From Bolinopsis microptera (Eukaryota; Ctenophora; Tentaculata; Lobata; Bolinopsidae): 64,000 nucleotides of DNA. The position numbers and the translations under genes were made by a program. The stretch is from assembly GCF_026151205.1 (NCBI RefSeq), contig NC_087081.1, positions 3,227,246 through 3,291,245 on the forward strand. The letters run 5' to 3'. The notes beneath the pieces were generated by a model. The model was not told the DNA's origin. It worked only from the letters and a program-made list of their open reading frames with translations, and ran no database searches. Shown piece by piece: positions 1 to 12,150 of the stretch. How positions within the stretch are numbered: the stretch's first letter is position 1; every line of letters starts with the position of its first letter.

Positions 1-1804
1 GGTGAACGGAAAAAATTAGAAGCGCATAGTATCCTACGTAAGTTTATGGGACTATATATACAGGGTGTACCACAGAAAGTGTGACTTTTTTGAGAAATGA
101 TACAAAATATTATGAAGGAGCAGTTGCTAAAATCTCTTCATCACATTGTGTCACTACGTGTCGAATTTATGCATACCAAATTTCAACTTCAAGTCCCTAT
201 TAATTTTTGATTTCTCACAAATCGCTATTTTGTTATGTTTTCTAGCCGTTGAAAAACAAAATAAAGTTTAGCAATGCTTGGGAGAATGATCATCCCCGCT
301 GCCGGCTGCAGCAAGTGAAGCTTATGAATTTAATGATGGTAAAATGGTGATCTTTACTCGTGTTATCAGTTGTTGATAAGTTGATAGTTATACTATTAAT
401 GCTTCTATCGATGTTACCAGACATATACCAGTTTCCTGGAAAATGGGGATTCATCAAGTTTAATAAATGGTATCATTTTATTTTGTCAACTCAGTAAAGA
501 GAACCGCAAGTTTAATAGCACCAGCTATGAACTTAATGTCAATGATAAGATTATAGAATTCGCTTGGGGTCCACTATTATAATAGTGCACTGATCTCAAA
601 CAGGGGGTTGGGATTTATTTTGATTATATTAGTATTTCTATCGAATATATTTTACTAAACGGATTTTTGACCGTAGAAACGAATGAAAGTGGTCAGGTAT
701 AAAGATTGGATTGATTTTAATGTGTATTTTAATTAACTTAGTCTCACTTTGTGACTTCAACTACAGTGCCGGGCCAGGAGGGGACATGCACAAATTTTAA
801 ACTTTACTTATAGTCCACTCTCCCGGTAATATGTTGCAATCTGACCGGAAATGGCGATACTGTTATAGTTAATTAATAGTATTATTATTGTTAATAGTAT
901 TATTATAATTAATAGTATTATTATTACTAATAAGAAGGTATTAATAATACTTGATAAGGACCTGAGAATCCCAAGAAACCATGATAATATATTTGCTGTA
1001 CGAGGGCTATGCTGATGAGGACTCAACGAAATGAAAGAAAGCTTTGGCAATCTGATATATCTCAGCAAGGCTAATATTAATAATATTAACAAATCAATAG
1101 TTATACAGCTTGGCATGCACCCCAGCTCATATCACCGCCCCACCATTTCATTGATGATAGAAATTAGAAATTAGAACGATCATTACAAAATTACATGTGT
1201 CTGATATAGTCTGACAAACCAATAACCTAGCCCATATAATAATAAATACGTTATTTATAATATATTACACAGTGTGCAGAATGCAGATAAACGTATTGAG
1301 TATGATATGATGATCCTTGCCGTTTTCCATATTCAGCTTTATAGACAATTTTGAAATTGTAACCAGATAACAAATAATATGATACAAATTTGATTTTGGG
1401 GAAAAAGTCCCAAACAACTCCTAGCTACAGAGTTCATTCAGATTTTTACAATTTCTTTGCGAGGACTTGAGAATGAAAGTGATATTTCTGAATGGAACTA
1501 TATTGATTTATGAGTGACTAATCGAAATCGGACAGCAAAAGCTATAGGATTCTGGGGCAAAATTTGTAGTGTTCCCGTTGATATTGATATTATTATTATT
1601 CATTATTATAATACTATTAGTCACAGGAGGGGCTAAGTACTTACTACTTAACTACTATCGAGCTTCTGTATGGTCGATTGTATTAGAAATCGGAAATAGA
1701 GATCGTTGACAGGGTCACCGCGAGTAGGTGCAATCGATATCTCAACTAAAGTAATTAATTACAAATTATCTCACCTAAAGTAATTAATTAATTAATTAAA
1801 AACC
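1..1804. other. AT-rich non-coding stretch
   Basis: No convincing gene was seen. A motif at 61-82 (CAGGGTGTACCACAGAAAGT) resembles one near 17157-17180 and has the look of a mariner-type terminal repeat. The minus-strand open frame at 808-1116 is low-complexity Ile/Leu sequence made by an AT repeat. TTAA-type repeats lie just before 1804. Confidence 0.6.
868..935. repeat. ATT/AATAGT simple repeat
   Basis: Units of the form AATAGTATTATTATT recur several times in a row. This is low-complexity DNA and explains the hydrophobic minus-strand open frame across it. Confidence 0.7.
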
Positions 1805-2546
1805 GGTTCTTTTGCGATAGTCAAAACGCGACAACTAGCGCTGGATGGCGACAACTAGCGCTATCCAGCGCTAGTTGTCGCCATCCAGCGCTAGTTGTCG
1901 CTATCCAGCGCTGGATAACGCTGGCCAGCGCAAAATATATTTGTTCGATAATTGTCGCTATCCAGCGCTAGTTGTCGCCATCCAGCGCTAGTTGTCGCCA
2001 TCCAGCGCTAGTTGTCGCTATCCAGCGCTAGTTGTCGCTGGCTATGCGACACTGTCGCACGCGATAGTTTGCGATGGCCAGCGCAACTAGATTGGCCATC
2101 GCAGAAAACAGAAAAAACCCAAAAAATTATTGTTTTTATAAAATTATTCTTCAAAAAAGCACAAACTTCAATAGCGAATATCTTTATGAAGGAGCAAGGT
2201 AGGAAAACTTTCCGGTAGATTTTCAGAATGCTTGAACAATTATCTAAGGTGAAAATGTCCTCAGATTTTGAATAAAATTACTCCTTAATGCTTTAAAATC
2301 GATTTGAAAAGTTGTTATTTTGTCAAAAATCAAGTTTTAAAAACACTTAAATTGATGACGTCATCAAGTGATGATGATGACGATAAATTATTTTTCGATA
2401 TAATGTAAACTAAAGTATAAAAAATTATCTTCAAAACCTGTGGTTCGAAATGACTGTATCTTTTATACTTTTGAATCTACGGACACTTAAATGTAGGCTA
2501 CAATTTACTGCAAAAGCGTCTATACATATATACATATATATATATA

Positions 2547-3836
2547 TAGCTTCACGACAATCTGTTGTAAAACAGGGGTTCCAGAAAACCCACTTCCCGA
2601 TACTCCTGCAACATGAAATTTTTTTTACAGTCGATTTGGACAAGGTCTAGACGCTCTGCAAAGTTTCAGATCTCTAACTCAATTTTAACATGGTTTTTAA
2701 GGCACCTGAATATGGCGATTTTTGGTTTTTTACCTAATTTCGTATAACATGCTGGCGCGTATTTTGCGCAAATTTCTTAAAAACCTCCACATAACTATTT
2801 CTTATTCCTGTCATCATTAACATTGAATTAGAATGTTTTGAACTTAAATATACCTGCTGAACTACTTTCGATGAGTCTTAATGCCTGGAAAACAATAAAG
2901 GGGATATAATAGTATAGGGGGTACATAGTGTTGTGAATATAAGGGCAACGGTTATGCTTGCCAGCATTGTGATATATCTTCACGACAATCTGTTGTAAAA
3001 CAGGGGTTCCAGAAAACCCACTTCCCGATACTCCTGAAACATGAAATTTTTTTCACTGTCGATTTGGACAAGGTCTAGACGCCCTGCAAAGTTTCAGATC
3101 TCTAACTCAATTTTAACATGGTTTTTAAGGCACCTGAATATGGCGATTTTGGGTTTTTTACCTAATTTCGTATAACATGCTGGCGCGAATTTTGCGAAAA
3201 TTTCTTAAAAACCTCCATATAACTATTTCTTATTCCTGTCATCTTTAACATTGAATTAGAATGTTTTGAACTTAAATGTACCTGCTGAACTACTTTCGAA
3301 AGAGTTTTAATGCCTGGAAAACAATAAAGGGGATATAATAGTATAGGGGGTAAATAGTATTGTGAATATAAGGGCGACGGTAATGCTTGCCAGCATTGTG
3401 ATATATAGCTTCACGACAATCTGTTGTAAAACAGGGGTTCCAGAAAACCCACTTCCCGATACTCCTGCAACATGAAATTTTTTTTACAGTCGATTTGGAC
3501 AAGGTCTAGACGCTCTGCAAAGTTTCAGATCTCTAACTCGATTTTAACATGGTTTTTAAGGCACCTGAATATGGCGATTTTGGGTTTTTTACCTTATTTC
3601 GTATAACATGCTGGCGCGTATTTTGCGCAAATTTCTTAAAAACCTCCACATAACTATTTCTTATTCCTGTCATCTTTAACATTGAATTAGAATGTTTTGA
3701 ACTTAAATATACCTGCTGAACTACTTTCGATGAGTCTTAATGCCTGGAAAACAATAAAGGGGATATAATAGTATAGGGGGTACATAGTGTTGTGAATATA
3801 AGGGCAACGGTTATGCTTGCCAGCATTGTGATATCA
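2547..3836. repeat. Three ~428-bp tandem units inside the foldback element
   Basis: The segment starting CTTCACGACAATCTGTTGTA recurs near 2550, 2977 and 3409. Each copy runs through TTTCGTATAACATGCTGGCG and ends near CCAGCATTGTGATAT. The copies differ by scattered substitutions. The short open frames in them are repeated along with the DNA and show no sign of being genes. Confidence 0.85.
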
Positions 3837-4071
3837 CGTGATCGATACAGTTTTTCGACAATATCTCGTCAGGATCAGAGCATTTTAACCCTATGTCATG
3901 GGGGTTGATTCGGAATTAGCGTTCGAAAATACATTGCATCGATTGAAGTTGGTTACAACCATCGGGGGCCCTTTTAGAACAATCTCGAAGATCGACTGTA
4001 GAGTGATTTAGCACGCTCGATATTAGTACTACTCGTCAGTCAGCGCTGGCCAGCGCAATATAGTTGCGATA

Positions 4072-4113
4072 TTACTCGTCAGCTAGCGCTGGCCAGCGCT
4101 AGCTGACGAGTAA
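4072..4113. repeat. Perfect palindrome in the foldback element
   Basis: TTACTCGTCAGCTAGCGCTGG is followed directly by its reverse complement. The half-site GCGATATTACTCGTCAGCTAGC also occurs near 53595 and 54685, and a variant near 30575, tying those places to the same family. Confidence 0.7.
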
Positions 4114-4751
4114 TAGCGCAAAAATTTTGCGCTGGATATCGATGGCCAGCGCTGGCCAGCGCTGGCTATCGCTTAGCGCTGGCCAGCGCTAGTTGTCGCT
4201 ATCCAGCGCTATTTTTCGCGACAATTATCGAAAATTTATCGAAAATTTATCAAAAATTGATATTTTGCGCTGGTTAGCGCTGGTTAGCGCTGGATAGTGC
4301 TGGCTAGCGCTGGATAGCGCTGGATAGCAACAACTAGCGCTGGCCAGCGCTAGTTGTCGCCATCCAGCGCTAGTTGTCGCTATCCAGCGCTGGCCAGCGC
4401 TAGGTAGTTATCGAACTGTTTTCTGCGATGGCCAGCGCTAGTTATCGAACTGTTTTCTGCGATGGCCAGTTGCGCTGGCCATCGCAAACTATCGCGTGCG
4501 ACAGTGTCGCATAGCCAGCGACAACTAGCGCTGGATAGCGACAACTAGCGCTGGATGGCGACAACTTGCGCTGGATAGCGACAACTAGCGCTGGATAGCG
4601 ACAATTATCGAACAAATATATTTTGCGCTGGCCAGCGTTATCCAGCGCTGGATAGCGACAACTAGCGCTGGATGGCGACAACTAGCGCTGGATAGCGCTA
4701 GTTGTCGCCATCCAGCGCTAGTTGTCGCGTTTTGACTATCGCAAAAGAACC

Positions 4752-7250
4752 TAAAAACATACAGCAATTAATTACGAATTAAGAGGACGTGCTGCGTGGA
4801 ATATGCAGTATTCCCCTTCATAACACGCTTTTGTACAACGCGTTTACTGCATAATTTATAATATTACTAGCGGTTTTTCGGAAAAATGTTTCATCCCCTT
4901 TTACTTGGAGTCAACATTTTCAATTTGTATCCTTATTAGTTTGAACGAAATAGCGTTCTGGCATTTTATTCACTTCGTTCAAAATATGATGTTATTTTAG
5001 CTTTAAGATCATGATTAATTGTCAATTATGTCTCTTGTCATCTCTGCAATGCAAATAGCTCCTATGTTAGAGCTGATTTTAAAGCGACTAATCAGTGACC
5101 CTCTGTACAACGCAGTTATTTTACGATAAATCTATCATCCCAAAAACTGCGTTGTAAAGATCAGAGGGAGATATTACTGGGTGGCGCTCAGTCTGTCATT
5201 CCGCCGAATCTATATTGTTTTATATGAACATAATAGTCGGGGATCCCCAGGTAGAGGCCAGAGGGAGATACTGTATGCAGTATGTCAACTCATGCAAGGA
5301 AATGTTAATTTAAGCAATCACAAGCTATGAATAAATAAACCCTGTAAATTCTGCAGGTGTTAAGAGACTGTACTGCATGGATTTAATCTAAGAAAAAAGT
5401 AATTTATATTTGAGGGAGTAAAGTTATAACTATTGTATTTGTAAGGCTTAATTGCATAATATTGATTATTATCAACTACTAAATTAACACTGAGGAGAAA
5501 TAAACAATATTGCTCGCATTTCTGTGGAATTTTATCGTTTGAAACAATTCACTAATTTTGAAAAATTAATATTTCTCTGGAAGCAAATATTTGTCGCGCT
5601 TGCCAAAACGTTTGAAGAGCATACTGCATAGAGATCGAATGAATGAATAAGGTATTTATTGGACTTGAAAATGAGTCTGGGAACTTAGGACATTGACTGG
5701 GAAAATAAATGTTAAATCGACGTAAATATTGAAAAAACTCACTTCCAATACCAGAGCGTGGCTTTTTAAACAGGCATCTAATATTTTGTTTATTCTCACG
5801 ACTTCCATATTCACTTATTACTATTCAAGTATCTAGGGTATTTATATGTTATGAATATCTTTAAGATGAGAGCGATTGCTTTACTTCCTTTTGCTTTGGT
5901 TGTAAATCTGTAAATGTAATTGACTTGACGTCACACTGCATGGTAACTCCTTCATTTACATTTAACAAGCAGTTTGACAAGGCCCATTAAACAACCAAAC
6001 TCTATCATCTGCAGGTGTCACTGATTGTAGTTTCGTAGCTTTTTATCTATAAATATTTATACATGGATCAGATATCAACAATTTTTTGGGAAAACATGTT
6101 CGGAAACATGACACACATTTATTGACACTAAACACTTAAATCTATTGATAACAACTGCGTTGACGATAGCGAGAAAACTATTGAGTGTTCATGTGTGCTG
6201 CACATCGTGATTAAAAATAAATATCCCTCCTATTTAGTTTGACACTTTTGACTGATATCCTGAGGGGACCTGAGTCCTGAATGAGCTATTTTACCCGGCT
6301 GCATAAGTGTACAATAAACAAACTGTGATACAATGGAAGTAGCAAATCAGCTCCAGGATAAAAAACACTGTCAAATATAGTGATAAACTGTGGATATTAC
6401 TATTATCTTATTATAGTGGTAATCCTGCACTAAGCCAACCTCTTTAGTCTTTATCATTCAGGGACTCATCTTTGTACAAATAACCAGCTAAGAAGAGTTG
6501 TGCTTTGATCAAGAGCGACATGATAATGATATTATCATTGATAACATGGCCTTGACACCTATGATGCTTCGAGCTGAGCCTTCTAAACACTAACTCATAC
6601 CTGTATACGCTTTAAATAAGCTAACAGATGCTGGTCAATATCTGTACGCTATAACCAGCTTTTACAGGCTGTTTCACTCATTGGCGTGTAGCCAAATTGT
6701 AATTTATTGGTCGTACGCCACGGATTGAAACCTTTGAAGCTAATTGGGTGGTCCTGGCCGGCCAGAATCATACAAACTTACAATTATAAAGGAACCAAAC
6801 AAATCGACCGTTAGTATAATATCGAGTCAAACTGGATAATGGATACCAGAAGTCAAACTTTATGCAGAGTTCACTGTTCCCTTCATGCACTTAGTGACGA
6901 AAATGCCTAGTACCTAGACGTCCCTCCTGGTAAAATACTGGTGCTCTGAAACAAGCATTAAATAAGTTTATAAAATAGTATTATAAATGCTTTGGCCATA
7001 GTCCAAGAATATCGACACAGCTCTGAGTTTTTTGTAATTAAACTGTAGCTTCTCTCGGTAATGTCCTCATTATATGCAAGTTAAAACTATTAATTGAATA
7101 ATTAGCTATAATGAATTCCCGTTTCGCTTTACTACTTTCATAAAATTTTAAGTTTTGAAATTTTCAAGACAAAGTGAAACAGAGATCTGCCCTTTTTAAA
7201 ATGATGTATAATATAATATTATATAATTAATAATAATGTTTTCAACCGTT
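4752..7250. other. Non-coding stretch
   Basis: No gene was seen. It contains one copy of a dispersed repeat (5177-5252) and a loose inverted repeat at about 5098-5166 (CCCTCTGTACAACGCAGTT against AACTGCGTTGTAAAGATC). The rest is AT-rich with stops in all frames. Confidence 0.6.
5177..5252. repeat. Dispersed repeat, copy 1 (CTGTCATTCCGCCGAATCT family)
   Basis: It starts CTGGGTGGCGCTCAG, carries CTGTCATTCCGCCGAATCT, and ends near GGGGATCCCCAGG. The same order of blocks recurs at 41288 and 54172, and an end fragment near 26951. The short GC-rich ends suggest a MITE or SINE; there is no coding capacity. Confidence 0.7.
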
Positions 7251-7256
7251 TCATCT

Positions 7257-7262
7257 TTATTG
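7257..7262 (-). promoter_or_regulatory. Polyadenylation signal of the lectin gene
   Basis: The plus strand reads TTTATT, giving AATAAA on the minus strand about 85 bp past the lectin stop codon. This is a plausible position for the poly(A) signal of an intronless gene. Confidence 0.55.
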
Positions 7263-7346
7263 ATACTAAAATTGATCCCCTTATTAAGAAAATAATGATT
7301 CATAGATATATCGAAGAGGATTCACGAAATGTTTCATGTTAATTAA

Positions 7347-8450
7347 CTAATGAATGTGCAAGCCCACATCCTCTGGACACTGGCAAGCAAATGGGCGCAT
7401 GGTCTCCATGTTGTCAATGTGAGAGTCATCGAATTCTCCCCATCGGGAGAATGAAAGAGCATCCTGTCCGCCCTTTTTCCGCAATTTTCTGCTCCCATTA
7501 TCGTTTCCCTTCTTCTCATGCCAGGGGAATACCCAATCACTACCCTTTTCAGGTAGCACGAGTTCTCCATCCGTCCATACCCAAGTACCCTCTTCTCCTG
7601 CATCACTTCCTCCTACCCAAAGCCAGTTTGTGTCGACCCATTCGTTATCTTCCGTTAGTTCCTCGACCGGGCCGAGGAAATGAACCATGGCTGCCAAGAT
7701 CTCCTCAACCTCTTCGTTGCTGCGGATTTTAGCAAGATGAAGTCCTGCTTCTTCGCATGCCTCTTTAGCATCTACCCATTTCAACTGTTCTTTGGACAGG
7801 ACATATTTGCCCTGGTAGTCACAGGCGTAGGGATGTTCCAGTTGTTTGAATGTGTCGTCCCACAAACCATCGTGGTTGATCCTCATCTGGTTCTGGTAAC
7901 ATCTGGGTTTTTCATCGCACTTCTTATCTGATGATGACTTCTTGCCATATTTCAAAGAATATTGGTCTGGCTGTGCTTTCTTACGGTTATCAAAGTTGAA
8001 CCACCTTTGGAAGTCAAGTGGATGTGATCCGTCTGCCCATTCCCAATCCAAGGGATCGTAGTCTCCTCGCTTCAGCCCAACGACGTCGTTGTTCTTTGTC
8101 TTTCTGAGACCAGACCACACCCACTTTTTGCTGGTCCAAGGTGATTTGTCGTCTTGATCTACAATCGGGTAAGCTTTTTCTAGAAGCGCCATCAGATCAT
8201 GGTTCTTTTCCTCGTCATCAACTGTAGCCAGCCTTCCTTCTTCGCCTAATCCGGCACCAAGGTTGAATTTCTTGCAGTTAGCGCTCGCTTCTTCGTACTG
8301 CACCAGCTCAGTGAACAGGACAATGTTGCAGGTAGCGTACGCTTTGTCTCCGAGCCCCAGGAGTTTATTCAGCCCGGTTATCTGTTTGTGGTCGATTGAT
8401 GCACTAGCACAACAAACTATTGTCAACAGGAGGATTACTTGACGATCCAT
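7347..8450 (-). CDS. Secreted protein with two C-type lectin domains
   Basis: An intact 367-codon frame without introns. The start at 8450 gives a clear signal peptide (MDRQVILLLTIVCCASAS). Domain 1 (about residues 40-215) has the C-type lectin features: a QPD tripeptide (galactose-type sugar-binding motif in this family), a later LWDD block equivalent to the WND calcium site, and the final Cys in YACDYQ. Domain 2 (about residues 216-360) shows WVDAKEACEEAG, then NWLWVGGSD and a closing PFACQCP, but the EPN/QPD site is replaced by a charged Lys/Asp-rich stretch, so sugar binding there is doubtful. There is no membrane segment, so it is likely secreted. TTTAAA lies 80-90 bp upstream on the minus strand. 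Roles in self/non-self binding or mucus are possible but not shown. Confidence 0.9.
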   Translation of the reverse strand: MDRQVILLLTIVCCASASIDHKQITGLNKLLGLGDKAYATCNIVLFTELVQYEEASANCKKFNLGAGLGEEGRLATVDDEEKNHDLMALLEKAYPIVDQDDKSPWTSKKWVWSGLRKTKNNDVVGLKRGDYDPLDWEWADGSHPLDFQRWFNFDNRKKAQPDQYSLKYGKKSSSDKKCDEKPRCYQNQMRINHDGLWDDTFKQLEHPYACDYQGKYVLSKEQLKWVDAKEACEEAGLHLAKIRSNEEVEEILAAMVHFLGPVEELTEDNEWVDTNWLWVGGSDAGEEGTWVWTDGELVLPEKGSDWVFPWHEKKGNDNGSRKLRKKGGQDALSFSRWGEFDDSHIDNMETMRPFACQCPEDVGLHIH

Positions 8451-9480
8451 TTTCAGACTATCGGATGAGTTTCAGAAAATGGGGATTAACAGGTTGAGAG
8501 GTCCGGGGCACTCTCTTAAGTAGTAGGAAACAGCACTGGATTTAAACAAAGCTGGTTTATTGTTAATCGTTTGGACAATATATTGAAGTTTTAATACTGA
8601 TTTATATAATTACAATGATAATACTCAAATTTAATTAGTATCAGGATAATAATAAAATGATCTCAAGTGCTATGAGGTTAGTTTTCTAATTGTTCCATGT
8701 GCGTTATTGTGCGTATTTACCTAATACCAACCGTACCAATTTACCAATGATACTAGTTAAATACAATGAAAATGGTCGATTGAATTTAAACATAAATTTA
8801 ATCTGATAAAAGTTGCGACTTGAGAAAGATTCCATGCTGTTCACAATCAAAACTAATTCTAAACGGTACAATATTTATGATACATAGGTAGAATTTATCA
8901 AATTTACAATGAGATATTTTGGTGAGAATGAAATGGATAATGACCAAGCTCCTATATCATTAAGATTTAAGATACTGGGAATTTGTGCCCGATGTGGCCA
9001 AATTTCAAATCGTTCGCGCTGCGATGTTTAATTTCGTTAGGTGATGGAGCTACTAATAAGTAATTCCTCAAATTTACCTGATATATTATGTACAATGAAA
9101 ATAATATTTTGATGTTGAAAATTTAATCCAATTTGAATACTGAAACCACTGGTAATATTTTATAGTCAGGATGACGAATAAAATAAAAATCATGAAACTA
9201 AATATTCAACCAAAATGTACGATATTTTGAAAAAAAGTTTGCAATAAATTCGGTTTTAATTAATTTGGTTTAGAAATTTGTCTTTCAAGATTTTATTTAA
9301 TATGTTTTGATTTTTTGAGACGAATTTGTTACGCATTGAGGTACAACTTTGAGGCACCTGGGAAAAAGTTTGAGGCACTGAGGCACTAATTGACTCACTT
9401 GAGGTACCAATCCGCATCACTTGAGGCACCACTTTGAGGCACTTGGGAAAACATTCTGGGGTATTTAGTAAGGGGAAAAG
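8451..9480. other. Intergenic, no gene seen
   Basis: AT-rich DNA upstream of the lectin start. It would contain that gene's promoter. No further reading frame or clear repeat was seen until the inverted structure at 9481. Confidence 0.55.
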
Positions 9481-12150
9481 TGGTCGATTTAAGGGTTCCG
9501 TTGGATTTGAATGTTCACAAGGATTTCTCAACGGAATATGGTAGTTAGGACCCCTACAAACATAATTAGACTTGTCACCAATTTTGTATCTCACGGAAAC
9601 ACCTCTTTTTACCACTTTTTACCACCTTCTTACCACCTTTCTGGTTTGCCAACTATCTTTAGTTGTGAACGTCGTAGAAGGTTGCAAATTAATCGAGGAT
9701 GTTCATCTCATCAAAGAGAAAAACTTTTTACGTTGGATAATCAGCTAATTGGATAATTACCAATTAGCTAATTACCAAAAAAAGTGAAACTTTTTTATTG
9801 GCTCAAAATGATTGAAATCGTTCGTAACACGGAGAAATGTAGTTTTTAGAAAAACTTCAAAAATTGTTCACTTAAAAATTTTTTTCGAGACTTGAAAAAA
9901 ATTTCGAAAATTTGAAAAAAAAAATTTCCGCCAAAAGTGATCGAATTGCATGAAACGTGGATAAAAATGCTTTGCAGAAAAACTTCGAAGATTTTTAGAT
10001 TGGGGAATACTAAAATCATCAATATTTGAAGTTGGAGTTCAGTAAATCTCGACATATTTTATTAATTAGGAATAGCTTAGCGGAAAGGGCTGAACCTGAA
10101 AAAGGTTAACCACACAATATTAGAGTTTCATAACTAATTACAATTCAGCGTTATCAAATTCCACATAAATAAACAGCACAAAAGGACCATTTAAGATCGA
10201 ACCGATTTTACCTGCTGTACTATCATTTTATTGATTTCAATGATCAAAACCTCTGTACCGTCAATCTTGCCAATCTATACCGGGTATCTGAATGTACCGG
10301 ACCTCTTATTTACCTCTATAATTAGACCCAGTTGTGCAAGAAATGCGATTTCTCACAGGAGTTTCTTTTAGTTTTAACTGTGCACTTTTTGTCACTCTCG
10401 CAAGAGGCCCGGTATTATAGGGGGTATAGGAAGCGAGTGTAAATATACCTTCCATCATCCACTGTGGCTTTATTGTATTGTGAATGCGCATGCCGCTTCG
10501 TTTGTTATGCCAGATACCTCAAATAACCCCCATATCTCATTGCCAGGGTCGGGATAGAGCTGGAGATAGCATCGAGAGGTTGCTAGAAATAGCTAGATTT
10601 AGAGTAAACTGGTGGTAGCTGGGTGGTGCTAGCATGGATGTAGCAGAACGTAGCTACACGGGGTTTCATTGGAGTTGGTTATTTTAATGGCCAAAGAGTG
10701 CCGGAACTAAAGTTACTTAAGATTGCAGTTGAGGGGCAGTGTAAACCACGGTGGAGTCACTGAGTCAGGGACACAGAGCTACAGTGCAGGAGTACTGCAA
10801 AAGAACAGTGCAAGTGATACAGTCTGCAACAGTAAAACGCCGACAAAGCTAGACTTAGAGTGAACTGATGGAAGCTGGGTGGTGCTAAAATGGAGGTAGC
10901 AGAACGTACTACATGATGAAAACAGGAAAACTAAGGCTGGTTGAGACCTAAAAAGTAAAAAGATGTGAATATGACCTGATAGATCCAGTGAAGAGCGAGT
11001 AGCGAAGAGTTTGATCACTAACCTAAAGCTCTAAAGAAGAAGAGGGCTAAAGAGACTCACTTCGATCAATAAATCCGGTACGGCAAGGTCTGTAGCCTTG
11101 ATAAGAAGATACCATGAAGTAATTCATGCGGAAAAGTCGATTTATATAAAGGGTTTCGTTGTATCTAAAAAGGTTGGGTCAGTCTCTCTGTTTTCATCAG
11201 ATTCTGATGAAAGGCTGTTAAGCTCAGGACGGTGATCTTAATAGGTCGGATAGCTGTACCTGGTTGCTTCCAGCCCACCCTTGTCGCTTGGGTATAAGTT
11301 CTCACCCCACCTCTTCCAAAAATACCTGAGCAGGAAACCCTCCTTCCTCCTCTTCTTTCAAACACAATCAGGTTCCTGCTCCTCTCCTCCTCTGCAGCCA
11401 CAATCTTACTCATTCGGCGTTCTGTTGCAGACTGTATCACTTGCACTGTTCTTTTGCAGTACTCCTGCACTGTAGCTCTGTGTCCCTGACTCAGTGACTC
11501 CACCGTGGTTTACACTGCCCCTCAACTGCAATCTTAAGTAACTTTAGTTCCGGCACTCTTTGGCCATTAAAATAACCAACTCCAATGAAACCCCGTGTAG
11601 CTACGTTCTGCTACATCCATGCTAGCACCACCCAGCTACCACAAGTTTACTCTAAATCTAGCTATTTCTAGCAACCTCTCGATGCTATCTTCAGCTCTAT
11701 CCCGACCCTGGCAATGATTTTTTTTCAAATTTTCGAAATTTTTTTCCAAGTCTCGAAAAAATTTTTAAGTGAACAATTTTTGAAGTTTTTCTAAAAACTA
11801 CATTTCTCCGTGTTACAAACGATTTCAATCATTTTGAGCCAATAAAAAAGTTTCACTTTTTTTGGTAATTAGCTAATTGGTAATTATCCAATTAGCTGAT
11901 TATCCAACGTAAAAAGTTTTTCTCTTTGATGAGATGAACATCCTCGATTAATTTGCAACCTTCTACGACGTTCACAACTAAAGATAGTTGGCAAACCAGA
12001 AAGGTGGTAAGAAGGTGGTAAAAAGTGGTAAAAAGAGGTGTTTCCGTGAGATACAAAATTGGTGACAGGTCTAATTATGTTCGTAGGGGTCCTAACTACC
12101 ATATTCCGTTGAGAAATCCTTGTGAACATTCAAATCCAACGGAATGCCAC
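9481..12150. repeat. Large interrupted inverted repeat (foldback)
   Basis: The left arm 9481-9930 is matched on the opposite strand by 11713-12150. The two encode the same 81-residue open frame in opposite directions (9511-9756 plus, 11884-12129 minus), one residue apart. An inner pair, 10540-10840 against 11410-11712, continues the match. The right arm is continuous, while the left arm is interrupted by about 610 bp (9931-10539). The inner arms include LINE ORF1 sequence. It looks like an inverted duplication of a piece of transposon-derived DNA with a later insertion or deletion. The 81-residue frames are not credible genes. Confidence 0.75.
11165..11503 (-). pseudogene. Non-LTR retrotransposon ORF1 fragment
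   Basis: The minus-strand frame includes a charged stretch ending EERSRNLIVF. This matches the junction of coiled coil and RRM-like domain in ORF1 of CR1/L2-type LINEs, where NLIIF/NLVIF is typical. It is followed by TRVGWKQPG and RPIKITVLS, which fit the later RPIKV strand of the same domain. The fragment has no complete start or end. A partial mirror copy lies in the other arm at about 10690-10840. Assigned by pattern only. Confidence 0.5.

Larger units (their letters stand above)
1805..4751. mobile_element. Foldback-type DNA element with long terminal inverted repeats
   Basis: The left end begins GGTTCTTTTGCGATAG and the right end is its exact reverse complement, CTATCGCAAAAGAACC. The inverted arms run about 300 bp (1805-2116 against 4449-4751) and are near identical, sharing the stretch with TGCGACACTGTCGCACGCGA. 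The arms are built of short GC-rich units around AGCGCTGG and GACAACTAGCGC. The interior holds three ~428-bp tandem units. No transposase frame was found, so the element is probably non-autonomous. TAAAAAC occurs at both flanks and could be a 7-bp target duplication, but that may be chance. Related ends occur near 30.1, 36.4, 41.0 and 52.1 kb. Confidence 0.8.

Noticed and set aside
2431-3502. Small frames with MSKSTVKKISCCRSIGKW repeated
   Set aside because: They follow the 428-bp tandem units of a transposon and are interrupted at different points.
4442-4767. Frames rich in SSASCRYPAL
   Set aside because: Translation of AGCGCTGGATAGCGACAACT-type short repeats in the foldback arm.
7391-7931. 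Plus-strand frames opposite the lectin
   Set aside because: Shadows of the minus-strand lectin gene, which has signal peptide and domain motifs.
9511-9756. 81-residue frame present twice (also 11884-12129 minus)
   Set aside because: Repeated only because it lies in the inverted arms; no domain pattern, and it overlaps AT-rich repeat DNA.
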